A DNA stretch of 64,000 nt, taken from assembly GCF_918797505.1 (NCBI RefSeq), contig NC_092796.1, forward strand, positions 32,188,098 to 32,252,097, written 5' to 3'. The stretch comes from Bemisia tabaci. Taxonomy: Eukaryota > Arthropoda > Insecta > Hemiptera > Aleyrodidae. The translations under genes and the position numbers were made by a program. How positions within the stretch are numbered: position 1 is the stretch's first letter; the number at the start of each line of letters is the position of its first letter. The notes under the pieces are model-generated. The model did no database searches. It was not told the origin of the DNA and saw only the letters and a list, made by a program, of their open reading frames with translations. Shown here in pieces: positions 21,177 to 30,947 of the stretch.

Positions 21177-23264
21177 ATTCTCCGCACCTTGCCAGATTTC
21201 ACGAAATGCGGATTTCCTGTAAAAGATAAAAAAGAACACCCAAGGGTGTTACCACCCATAGACAAAGACGGAGCGCTAGAAGGAGAAAATGAAGCCACCT
21301 CTCCTTTTGGTTAGAGCAGCAGAAAAACTAACTTTATCTGACATTCCTGTAAGATTCCTCCTTGTCACCAGGCCAAAATAGGTTTATTATAAAAATTCAA
21401 AATCCCAACTTTATTTATTCGTTCGTTTTAGGCGAATAAAACGATATTAGAAGAAGAAATGTGGAAAATCAAGAGGACAAATTCAAATCAAGTTTCGTTT
21501 CCCGTTTCCCGCGCATGGAATCACATCGCCAGAATGGCTTCACTTCTTCCTCGTGCTTTTAGATACGAGCACTCCGTCTTTATGTCTTTGTGTCTACCAG
21601 AACGGGCCGGCCAAAAATCAGTACTTTCACAGTGCTTTTTCAGTACATTCCCAAGAGATTCTGTTTCTCCTCAACCAAAAATTGTAGTACTTTTTCAGTC
21701 CCTCCATTTGACGAAATTCGAAAATTTGAAATTCTCGCTCAAATCGTGACAAAAATGTCGTAGCCTCAAAAACTGTCTATTCGCGATCTTGCAAGCAAAC
21801 AATACTCTAAGAATCAAGGCGTAGGGGATCGTACACTTCCTAGGTTTTTTTTTAAAATAACCACGCATGGTACGAAGAAAAAATTCCGGACCTCCCTGTG
21901 GAATTTCCGCACTTTTTCAGTGCCTCCGGACCATCCTCTAAAAAGCAGTACTATTTCTGGACTTTCAAGACTAGTTGACACCCTTTAAGGAAGAAAACGT
22001 GACAATTTTTCGTGGGAATGTTCAGAACGCTATACTCTTAATTTGATCCAGTTCATCTGAAAGCAAGTAGGAAGGGGGGGGGGGGGGTGTCTCACTGTCC
22101 CACCAAGATTTTCCATTCACGCGCCCTACATGCGGCTCTAAACTCGCGCGGCACCCACAATCATGAAGGTCTAGAACCACCTATGGGTACGGTTGGTTGT
22201 AATTTGTAGAATAATTAAGGGAATAGACTGACCAGGATCTCTGTTCGAATACTGTTCAATTAAAAAGCCTGCTAAAGACCATTGTAGTGAGCGATTTGAT
22301 TGTATACCTTGTAGACCTGTAGACCTTGACTTTCCTCACGAGCGGGAAAATTCAAATTTTTCCTTACTGGTGCTCAAAAAAAAAAAAAAAAAAAACATGC
22401 ATACCTTAGTTAATGGTTGATTTCGATACCTTTCGTTGCGCTAATTGTGTTTTACGTGCAACTTTGAAGAAGCAGCATGCCGAAATGTTTAAATCCGTGC
22501 TTTGTCGGGGTGGCCACAGAATTTGGAACATAAAGTTCCCCGATTTTCCCGACACATTTCGGTCAAATTCCCTGAAATTTCCCTGGTTTTCCTTGCGCAT
22601 TTTGTTGAAATTCCCTGAAAATTGAGGGTGTGCCGAATGTTTGAAAAGATATAACTTGAAGTAGCTTTAACGCAAAATTTGTCGTTTGAACGTCAAACTC
22701 ATTATAGAAAGCAAATAAAGGTGACCTAAAACTTGTTTCCTGACACTTTGGTCATTTCCCCTGACATTTCCAGGTTTTCCCGGTATACCCTGGCCGTGAC
22801 AACTGGTCTGGTGGTTCATACCCATTGCCCATGGGATGGGCAATCTTCCATGGAATGTTGAATTAGCCGATAAGAATTTTTATCTCCGAACGACGCGATT
22901 GTTGATGGAGGTATAAAAATCCTTCAAAAAAGCTGAATACCACTTTAAGTACCAACATATATTAAAAGTTGTATTGCGTCTAGTTGAAGGCGCTTCATGT
23001 TTGCGCAGTACCAAGTATGGACATGCTGGGCATAGCACCTCTTTCATTGCAATTTTTCGCAAAATACAAATGAGGCAATGAATGTAACAATCCACCATTT
23101 TAACGCATCAGGTTGTTTCTTCAATTCTCGAACCTTAAAAGAAGTCAGTGCTAAGCTTCTGACTTCTTGGAATTTGTCTCAGTGAAATATGAGTTGAAAA
23201 CTAACGTTATCTGGCGAATGCGGGAATTGAACCCGAGCATTGATTTATTGCTTCAGCGGAATAA
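21177..23264. other. No gene recognised; scattered low-complexity repeats
   Basis: Contains repeated CAGTACTTTTTCAGTGCC-like motifs (21,620-21,960), a 15-G run near 22,073, a 19-A run at 22,376 and two copies of the CCCTGAAATTTCCCTGG-type module (22,520-22,620; 22,740-22,790). No coding exon was supported. Confidence 0.35.
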
Positions 23265-23414
23265 TTGAATTTAAAATTGATAAACAAAGCTGTAGACAAG
23301 GAATACGAAGAGGAAATGGATCGATCTTATTGGTGGGAGCAGTCGATTTCAATGGACAAGGGAGGTAAGTAATAAACGTTAATCAGCAACCCACAAGGGA
23401 CCCTACACTTATTC
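23265..23414 (+). mobile_element. MITE, family D, copy 4 (left half only)
   Basis: AAAATTGATAAACAAAGCTG, CTTATTGGTGGGAGCAG and ACAAGGGAGGTAAGTAATA match the left half of family D. The element is cut by the family A MITE beginning at 23,415 and its right half is missing. Confidence 0.7.
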
Positions 23415-23508
23415 CAGTGGCGTGGCGTGCTTTGTGATATATAGATTGATCCGCCATTTAAACCTATGGAAAAGGATCGATTAACAGGGTGTTCGTAGCG
23501 AACACCTA
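23415..23508. mobile_element. hAT-type MITE, family A, copy 5 (half element)
   Basis: Begins CAGTGGCGTGGCGTGCTTTG and continues with GCCATTTAAACCTATGGAAA to the central GTTCGTAGCGAACACC, then stops. Only one arm remains. Confidence 0.75.
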
Positions 23509-24172
23509 TAAATAACGGTTCCTTAATCTACGGTTAATCTATACGGTTTTAGGTGACTTCCCGATTTTTCCGATTATAGTCTCTTGCTGGCAGATAGACG
23601 ACATCTTCAACAACACGTCTATGCAGCCAACTCAAAACTGTCAAAAATTATAAATTACCTTCGCACTTCTAGACTTTCACAATCGATATTCGTAACAACA
23701 AATGCTGCGGACGCAGCAGAAGGCGAATCGTTCAGTGAAAAATAAGAGTATGATAGGTAGCCTGCCTCTAACGAGAGGGTATGTATTCAATCGACATGAA
23801 TCGAACGAAAAATAAAAACGTGAATCGATCAACGCCGATACAATGGACAAATAAGTAAAGAAATGGATCAAAATCAGTAGAGAAAACTTGCATTTACTAT
23901 GAACATTTCAAATTGCGATATCTCGAAATTAGGATCAGAGAAGATTCTGATTTTTCTCGAGTTTAAGTCTTTATGTAGGTACCAAACACTCACCCTCTGC
24001 AAACCGTTTTTGAGTATATTCTTGTCGCATTTTTTTTTTTGCTTCAAGACCACTTTGTTAGATATTAGGAAAAAACCGTGCGTCGGCCCCATTGATTCCA
24101 ATGTAAATAGCATTTTTTTAAATTCCGTATCTCATGATTGGCGTAAGACAGGGCTAACTTCTATTGGGGAAT

Positions 24173-24676
24173 AAAGATGTTGCATGTGTGAGAAATTTGC
24201 GATTTGATTGTTAATTCTATTGTAAAAGTTCGCAAGAAACACAATGGTGCTACTGGTTTTCTCTGAGATCAACTCCCAAGCTCAAAAAAAGCTCTCAAGT
24301 TGAGGCCAAAATGGAGCCGATATCCCACCCTACCCTGAGAGTCCACCTCTACATCAAGACAAACTCTCCATGCAAAGATAGGGAGGAAATACATTAACAG
24401 GGCTGCCACTTTAATTGGAGACTCCGCAACTGAAAACACGGCAACCCTGCTAATGTATTTGCTCCCTATCTTTGCATTGAGAGTTTGTCTTGATGTAGAG
24501 GTGGACTCTCAGGGTAGGGTGGGATATCCCCTCCATTTTGACCTGAACTTGACAGCTTTTTTTGAGCTTGGGAGTTGATTTCAGAGAAAACCAGTAGCAC
24601 CATTATGTTTCTCGCGAACTTTTACAATAGAATTAACAGTCAAATCGCAAATACCTCACACGTGCAACATCTCCAT
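24173..24676. mobile_element. Large foldback element, family G, copy 2 (about 500 bp)
   Basis: Uninterrupted version of the foldback at 4,275: arms AAGATGTTGCATGTGTGAGA and CTCACACGTGCAACATCT; inner CAAGACAAACTCTCCATGCA; centre GGGCTGCCACTT...CGGCAACCCTG. The flanking AGTTAGGTATCTATTGGCTC near 24,714 matches the tip of the 253-bp element at 43,058-43,310. Confidence 0.82.
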
Positions 24677-25111
24677 TCAAAAACGCACTAACTCGATTTT
24701 TTCAAAAATGTGAGTTAGGTATCTATTGGCTCTGTGGAAAGTGGTATACTGATATAATTTCCTCTTAATTTTCATTGTTCTTTCCTTCTCTTTGTCTCCA
24801 ATCCAAGCCAAGGTTTTCAAAAAATGGGTCGAACTGTTATTGGAAGATAAGACGCAAGTTTCAGTAGACCGAGTACCGACTAGAGCGGCCAGTTACAGTG
24901 AATTGTTCCTCTTCGTGTTGTGGTGCGTTAATTTTCCATCACCAGAAATAAGTTCGGTTGATTTTGCATGCATCCTATTTACCAGCCACAAAAGGTTTAA
25001 AACGACTTAGCAGCATTTCCATGTCGTGCTGCGCTCAGATTTTCGGTACTTATTTACCGCTGACTCTTCAGCCCCTGGTGTTACAATTTTGAGTATAATT
25101 ATTTTCTTGCT

Positions 25112-25486
25112 ATGGAGCTTCCCCACTTTCTTTTTGTCATTCACACGATTGGTGCAATTATGGAGTCCACCGCACAAAACTCAACCGAATGCTGGACCAC
25201 AACCTACAACATGACGGAGGTCTACGCCGAGGATGGCCTATCATTGGACATAAATTGTGCCGGGGCAGCTCTACAAACTCTCCCTTTCAATATACGCAAT
25301 ACCGAACCCATACCACAAGACTACATTGAACTTTTCACTCATTACACGATCCAAATTCTTGTTGTGCTTGGCTTCCCTCTCAGACGGATTTACACATTCG
25401 CCGCCTTCCTTGTTGGGTCGCGTTTAAATGAACTCAGCCGGTTAGGCGAGGCTATACTTCACTGTGCTTGTATCCAATTAGCATAG
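25112..25486 (+). CDS. Unidentified ORF with secretion signal and LRRNT-like motif (fragment?)
   Basis: A 124-residue open frame begins MELPHFLFVIHTIGAIMEST, a weak signal-peptide-like start. It continues with N-glycosylation sites (NST, NMT) and a cysteine pattern followed by LDINCAGAALQTLPFNI. That resembles the N-terminal cap of leucine-rich-repeat proteins (C...DC.G..L..LP..I, then IPxxxIEL). No complete LRR follows: after IPQDYIEL the sequence loses the pattern, and the frame ends at the terminal repeat of the next TIR element (25,473). It may be a real first exon whose donor I could not identify, a decayed gene copy, or coincidence. No partner exons were seen. Confidence 0.35.
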   Translation: MELPHFLFVIHTIGAIMESTAQNSTECWTTTYNMTEVYAEDGLSLDINCAGAALQTLPFNIRNTEPIPQDYIELFTHYTIQILVVLGFPLRRIYTFAAFLVGSRLNELSRLGEAILHCACIQLA

Positions 25487-25815
25487 AGTACATAGAGTCG
25501 TAATGTAATTGGGAGAGCTGGCGCCACTTTTAAGCATTTTCCATGTCCCGAATTCCGAGACTCCTGTGTGACGCCGGGTCACTTTTTCGATACATAATCG
25601 ATTGTTTGCGATACACCGGTACCCGACCATCCGATGACAACAACAACAACGGAGATAGGAATTACCACGTATTCCACACCGCCATTTTGGATCGAAAATG
25701 TATCGAAAAAGCGACCCGAACTAGGCGCACATCGGGCTCGGAATTCGTCGGGCAGAACATGGCGCCAGCTCTCCCATTTACATTACGACTCTATGTACTC
25801 TATGCCAATTTGCAC
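25473..25815. mobile_element. TIR element with CATAGAGTACATAGAGTCG ends, about 340 bp
   Basis: AATTAGCATAGAGTACATAG at the left and CTATGTACTCTATGCCAATT at the right are inverted repeats of about 55 bp that reach GGGAGAGCTGGCGCCA / TGGCGCCAGCTCTCCC. The interior holds GATGACAACAACAACAAC. The ORFs inside are shadows of the palindrome. Confidence 0.75.
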
Positions 25816-26084
25816 CCTCATTTTATTAAAAACTGATTTGATTTCACGCCCAGAGGACGAGTTGGAAGTTTGAATTAGTCACCTAAAACTAAAAGTTCTG
25901 TTAATAATTGAAATGTCATCTTCCGGCAAAAGTATCACAAGTGCTATGCTTGAGCACTATAACGTTGCCCAATTTCTGAACCTTGCCCAATTTTAAAATA
26001 TATGTATGAAATAGAATCGCGTGAAAGTTAAACCTGAGTAATATTAATTTTGTCATCAAGATCAGTCCCTGAAATTTTCATGAG

Positions 26085-26230
26085 AGTAGGTATATCGATG
26101 GTGAAACTGCAGGCAGGAATGGGTATCTTGGCTTGCGGCGTTGCAGACTTCCTGTCATACTTTCTTTATTGCATTGAAAATTACTGAACGTCATTTATTG
26201 GAAATTTCAATGATTCTTCTTCTCTTAATT
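26085..26230 (+). repeat. Dispersed repeat shared with 36,275-36,420
   Basis: GTGAAACT..., GCAGACTTCCTGTCATACTT, TTGAAAATTACTGAACGTC and GGAAATTTC align with CAGACTTTCTGTTATACTTT, TTGAAAACTACTCAACATCG and GAAAATTTC at 36,325-36,390. Boundaries not determined. Confidence 0.5.
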
Positions 26231-26261
26231 TGCAAATAATATTCTATGAAACCTTTAAAAG

Positions 26262-26436
26262 CTGGAATTTTGGTTCGGCATTGGCGATTTGGCAACTCAG
26301 GATTTCCTCCATTTAAACCTATGGAAAAGTATCGATTCATAGAGGGGCCAGTGCTCCGACAAGAATCGATCATTTTTAGCATAGGTTTAAACGGAGGAAA
26401 TTCGGTGTTGCCAAATTGCCGGATTCGCTTCTGGTC
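26262..26436. mobile_element. hAT-type foldback MITE, family B, copy 2
   Basis: GATTTGGCAACTCAGGATTTCC and GGAAATTCGGTGTTGCCAAATT are the inner arms; AAACCTATGGAAAAGTATCG, AGAGGGGCCAGTGCTCCG and AAGAATCGATCATTTTTAGC match copy 1 at 7,569. The right terminus ends CGGATTCGCTTCTG; the left tip is diverged and its limit is approximate. Confidence 0.75.
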
Positions 26437-26878
26437 TCTTTTAAAAAATAAAAGAGGAGCCGAGATTTCGGAACACCGCAACCGACATACGCACTTTTGT
26501 GGGCCGGTTTTCCTGATGACATCGAATTCCGGACATTTTCCGCTTTTGCAAGGAACGACTATAAATATCAGCCAACGAGTGCGATAAAGTCCTGTAAAAA
26601 AGCCATAGGAACAAATGCAAGGAGGGATTCCAAAAAATTTAAGTTTTGTCGCGACATCATGGCAACGAGGGAATTTTGATACGAAGCTCTTCTTAACGCG
26701 ACAGCGACGGAATCATAGCCGCGATGGTTTTGAGGCTCCAGCCCTATCGGGATCGGGGCTGGTGTCCCTATCCCTTCTTTCTCTTCCGGGTGGGGCTGCT
26801 ACCCTGATTTCGATAACACGCCGACCCTCCGAATGGATGACTTACAAATCCCTTTCCAAACTTGCGTAACTTGTGGAA

Positions 26879-27135
26879 GAGAAGTTAGGTTAGCCGTTAG
26901 ACGTTGACAAATTCCACTCGATAAAATACCCACGAGTAATCTGGTAATGTTGTGAATATTTTCTAAAAACTTTTCAGAGGGTTTCTATCCTATCATAATT
27001 CAATTTACTCCGCTCCTGAAAATGTCCGAGAAAAAATGCCCGTAACTTTTCGTCAATAAATCTCTCATATAGAGAGAGATTTTGTAACGTTCGAAAGTTC
27101 AAACGGCGTTTTTGTCTAAAGCGACATACGTGGAA
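26879..27135. mobile_element. Decayed E-family element
   Basis: TTAGACGTTGACAAATTCC at the left and GTTCGAAAGTTCAAACGGCG at the right match the E-family ends at 8,255 and 10,316 with many substitutions. The termini are not preserved. Confidence 0.4.
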
Positions 27136-27919
27136 TCGCCCTTCGCTGAGCACTGAAGAAGGCACTAATCTCGTTTAAGGGTAACTATTCCCCTGAAGCA
27201 TATTATAAGTCGTTATCTCATCACTTCGGAGGCGTTTTTAGGAACATGTGTGTCACTTTGAAAATACGGAGGATCTGGGACAACCTCTCGCCCCTCTCCC
27301 ACAACTTCCCTGGTAAAAAATCTGTTGAAAAATCGCAAATTTCAACGAAAAAATTCTCTAAAAACTGTTGAAATATTCTGAATAGGATATTTTATTCTTT
27401 TCCTTTTAAATTTTCTTTTTACATGCCATCTTGCTTATTTACACGTTTTTCCCCAGTTTCTTCCAAATTTTAACATACTTACCTACGTTTTACCGAATAT
27501 TTTAGTCTCTACGCAGGCTCGGCCTGGCCATATCTGCCAATCTGCCATTGGCAGATACGCCCCTCGGCCCGCCAAAGACGCGCCCCTCTGACAGATTGCA
27601 AATTAATGATAGAAAAAAAGTATATGATTGAGAAAATATGCGAAAAATTCATGAATAAACGGGAGAAAAGGGAGTAAAGAGTTAAGAAAAGGTGCTCGCA
27701 CACGCATGATAGTGGTTAACGGAGGTCCAGGAACTGTAAACCGGCACCGAGAGGCGCCGGAGTCCACTACAATGCTAGTAAATTTAAGTTTTGGGGGGTT
27801 TCTTCGGGTAGACATTTTTCAATATGACTATTGATTTTGACATACCCTGGTATATTTTGAGCAACTTTAACCTTAGGTAACTTATTCTCTCAAATTTCAA
27901 AAATAAGAGGCATCCGATA
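27136..27919. other. No gene recognised
   Basis: AT-rich; a palindromic GCCTGGCCATATCTGCCAAT...CTGCCATTGGCAGATA motif lies near 27,525. No coding signal. Confidence 0.3.
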
Positions 27920-28530
27920 GCTATGCGCTATTCGTGCTAGAAGGATGTCCATATTGCACATGAAAAATTTAAGGCGTGATAGCGTGAGTGGTGAGGTGTG
28001 AACTCGCAGTGCTCTGCTTTATGGTACGAATAGATGTCGAAAGAAAAATTAGTACGCAATTTTTTATATTCTTAATTCATCTCTTCCATGAGAAACAATC
28101 CAAAAGTACGACTTTAAATTTTGAACCAAATCTTCTGCTATCGAATACGAAAAATCATGGAGAATTTAAGTTTTATGTTGACCAGCTTTTCGAAAGAAAA
28201 ATAAAATTTCTAAGGAAGTCTGCAACGTCGCAAATGGAGAAACGCCGTCTCGCATTTTGCCCGAAAACATGTATGTATAAAATTGAAGGCATTATGACTG
28301 GCCTCTCTCAACTTATATTCGTCTGTAACGATAAACAATGGGCCGCGTTTGCTACGGCGCTTGATACAACTATACAACCTCGACGGATGTCCGTATTGCG
28401 TTCAAAAAATTGAAGGCGTTTTGACTCCCTGCTCATGCTACCTGTAGTTGATTCGATCGACAAACGCGTTGGTCGGCGTTGACGGGGACTTGATGCAACT
28501 CTTTAAACTTGATGGCTGTCCGTATCGCAC
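27920..28530 (+). repeat. Cluster of diverged GGATGTCCGTATTGC repeat units
   Basis: Units with GGATGTCC(A/G)TATTGC followed by AAAATTGAAGGCG recur at about 27,943, 28,384 and (degenerate) 28,505; a partial AAAATTGAAGGCATTATGAC lies at 28,278. The 141-residue ORF across this stretch has no recognisable domain and is probably not a gene. Confidence 0.5.
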
Positions 28531-29037
28531 CGACTGAAGTGCGAAACCACGTATCTTCATTGCGGTGTTTCAAAATTTCTCTATCTCTGCGGTACATTTT
28601 TTGCACTTTACTTTACGTTCAGCATCAATGTGAGTGAGTTTTAGAAACTAACAAGATTTTGATGCCAATTTTTTTCTCCCAAACTTTTTTTAGCTGGAAT
28701 TCCACATACATTTCATTTACAAAAGGACAAAAAAGATTTTCTATCTTGTACATTTTAACAAATATTACAAATTTTTTAAAAGTATAAAAACAATTTCAGT
28801 GCTACCATGGGACTGGTAATTTTATTTTTCTCATAGAGACACAATCGAAATTTCTTGTGTGGGTTTCCTCAGCTCTTAAAAGAGGAGGATGGGAGGGGGC
28901 GGCAGGATCATCTTGATAATCGAGACATCTTGAGAGCAATTCTGAGCTGTTATTACCGAAAAATATAATAAAAGAGGATTTGGAGAGTGACCAAAATATC
29001 ACTCACTTATTTCACAAAAATCCCTTGGATTTTCTAG

Positions 29038-30483
29038 AGGCTACTAAGTAGATTTCTCAGGAGGAAGGAGGCAAAAAACTTAATCTCTCAAGGAATTTTT
29101 CCTGACTCTCTAAAACAAGCCACGGTAATTCCTGTTTACAAAAAGGGTTCTAAAATTGATATTTCAAATTATCGTCCCATTTCCATCCTGTCCACAGTAA
29201 GCAAAATCCTAGAGAGAATTTTATTCAAGCAACTCCTTTGTCATTTCGAATCAAATGACCTACTATATCATAGACAGTACGGTTTCAGGAAAGGTCTATC
29301 TACCACACAAGCTCTCTATAATCTAATTGATAATGTGATTAATGCTTTCGAATTGCAAATTCCGATTATGAGTCTACACTTTGACCTAACTAAAGCCTTT
29401 GACCTCTTAAACCATTCCTTGTTACTCGACAAGCTTCAACTTTATGGGCTGTCCTCAAATTCACTAGCCCTCATTGCCTCATATCTTACTGGTCGTAAGC
29501 AAAGAGTGAAAATCATCTCTGCTGCAGGAACCATCTTATCTGATTTCCTACCCATAATTACTGGCGTACCGCAGGGCTCAATACTCGGTCCACTATTGTT
29601 TATTATATACATGAATGACCTCCCTTCCAACGTTACTCATCCCATTTTATTATATGCCGATGATACTTCCGCTGTAATTACAGATGGCGATGTTAAGCTA
29701 AAAGCTCGTGAAGTCTATGAACAGGCCTGTATGTGGTTTGAGGCAAATGGCCTCCTTGTCAATCAAAAGAAAACTCAAGCAATTCTTTATTCTGTATCCC
29801 CTAGAACTACCTCTTCATTGCCAGAACCCATTTGTATGTTAGATGATAATTTAAGCGTAAAATTGGAAAGTTCCATAGAATTTCTTGGCATTCATATTGA
29901 TGCAGGTCTAACGTGGCAACGACAGACCGACATGGTTGTGTCAAAACTATCAAGGGCCTCTTGGGCCATTCGCAACCTTTCCAGAATTTCCACCTTGAGC
30001 TGCTGTCTCGCTTTCTATCACGCTCACATAGTGTCTCATATGCGATATGGGCTTCTTCTGTGGGGGCGAGGCTCTAGTGTTGATCAAGTGTTTGTCATGC
30101 AGAAAAAAATTATCAGAAACATTTTCAATCTTCCTTATAACTCACACTGCCGCCCGATCTTTGTTAAATATAAATTGTTTACCCTAACCTCCCTGTACAT
30201 CTGGGATTGCCTGAAATTTGCCATCTCCAGTGCTCTTATTTTGCCTTCTGACCTCCTGCCCAATCATCATTACAACAGTAGGCATAAGAACATCCCTAAT
30301 AAAATGATTCGATTGAGACGGACTGAGCAGGATGTCAAATTTTCGGCAATACAGATTTTCAACGCACTGCCTTGGAGTGTGAAGCTACACTTTCGAAATG
30401 CTGATCTAACGTCTTTCTTTAAGGGGCTGCGTGCTTTCTTATTAGAAAAAGCCTTCTACAATCTTCATGAACTTGTAGGCTAG
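29038..30483 (+). CDS. Reverse transcriptase of a 5'-truncated non-LTR retrotransposon
   Basis: A frame open for 481 codons (after a stop at 29,035-29,037) encodes most of a non-LTR reverse transcriptase that would copy its RNA at a nicked target. Blocks are in the expected order: QATVIPVYKKGSKIDISNYR, PISILSTVSKILERILF, YGFRKGLSTTQAL, HFDLTKAFDLLNH, TGVPQGSILGPLLF, then the catalytic LLYADDT and NQKKT. A C-terminal segment ends at 30,483. No endonuclease domain or gag-like ORF lies upstream, so the copy is 5'-truncated, as is usual for target-primed insertions. It has no in-frame stop and is therefore fairly young. The general type resembles Jockey/CR1-like elements; the clade is not resolved. 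It lies downstream of the 3' end of LIG4, on the opposite strand. Confidence 0.9.
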   Translation, partial: RLLSRFLRRKEAKNLISQGIFPDSLKQATVIPVYKKGSKIDISNYRPISILSTVSKILERILFKQLLCHFESNDLLYHRQYGFRKGLSTTQALYNLIDNVINAFELQIPIMSLHFDLTKAFDLLNHSLLLDKLQLYGLSSNSLALIASYLTGRKQRVKIISAAGTILSDFLPIITGVPQGSILGPLLFIIYMNDLPSNVTHPILLYADDTSAVITDGDVKLKAREVYEQACMWFEANGLLVNQKKTQAILYSVSPRTTSSLPEPICMLDDNLSVKLESSIEFLGIHIDAGLTWQRQTDMVVSKLSRASWAIRNLSRISTLSCCLAFYHAHIVSHMRYGLLLWGRGSSVDQVFVMQKKIIRNIFNLPYNSHCRPIFVKYKLFTLTSLYIWDCLKFAISSALILPSDLLPNHHYNSRHKNIPNKMIRLRRTEQDVKFSAIQIFNALPWSVKLHFRNADLTSFFKGLRAFLLEKAFYNLHELVG

Positions 30484-30603
30484 TAAAATTTAATACTTGT
30501 ACCTTATGTATATTCGCTGTAACTGTACCAAATATGACGTGTGCCATAGCCTCAGCCAGAGGCTCAATTGTACAAATTATATAATAAATAAATAAATAAA
30601 TAA
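30484..30603 (+). mobile_element. 3' UTR and (AATA)n tail of the non-LTR retrotransposon
   Basis: After the RT stop codon there are about 90 bp containing GCCTCAGCCAGAGGCTC (a small hairpin), followed by a TAATAAATAAATAAATAAATAA tail (tetranucleotide repeats rather than poly-A). This marks the 3' end of the insertion. A matching target-site duplication was not found. Confidence 0.75.
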
Positions 30604-30695
30604 TCATGGAATTCCAGAACGATTAAAAAAAATTGGGATGGTATGATGGTATGAAACAATTTAGTGACAGGCGAAAAAGGTAAAGTAGGAACAAT

Positions 30696-30701
30696 TTTAT
30701 T
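30696..30701 (-). terminator. Candidate LIG4 polyadenylation signal
   Basis: AATAAA on the minus strand, about 250 bp past the LIG4 stop codon, with no earlier AATAAA seen in between. Weak evidence on its own. Confidence 0.35.
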
Positions 30702-30947
30702 TCCGACAAATTGGAAACACAAATAATATGAAAGACTTGAAATCACTGGTACAGAGCTTTCAAAAAAGTTATAGGAGGAAACTTCTTGACACAATTAAAA
30801 TATACGTAAATTGGACAGCAAAACAGCTCCACAAAACTTTGAAATGACTTCCGACCGACCTTAAACTGGGGATAATTTGGTGGAAATAAAAAAAAATTCT
30901 AAAAATTAAAAATATCACAGCCAAGAAAAAATTCAAACATGTCAATT

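Noticed and set aside
23215..23242. tRNA T-arm-like sequence (CTCGGGTTCAATTCCCGC on the minus strand)
   Set aside because: The matching 5' acceptor strand and D/anticodon arms are absent at the required distance, so no tRNA gene is supported.
25543..25873. Two overlapping ORFs of 79 and 97 residues
   Set aside because: They lie inside the palindromic TIR element at 25,473-25,815 and reflect its inverted repeats.
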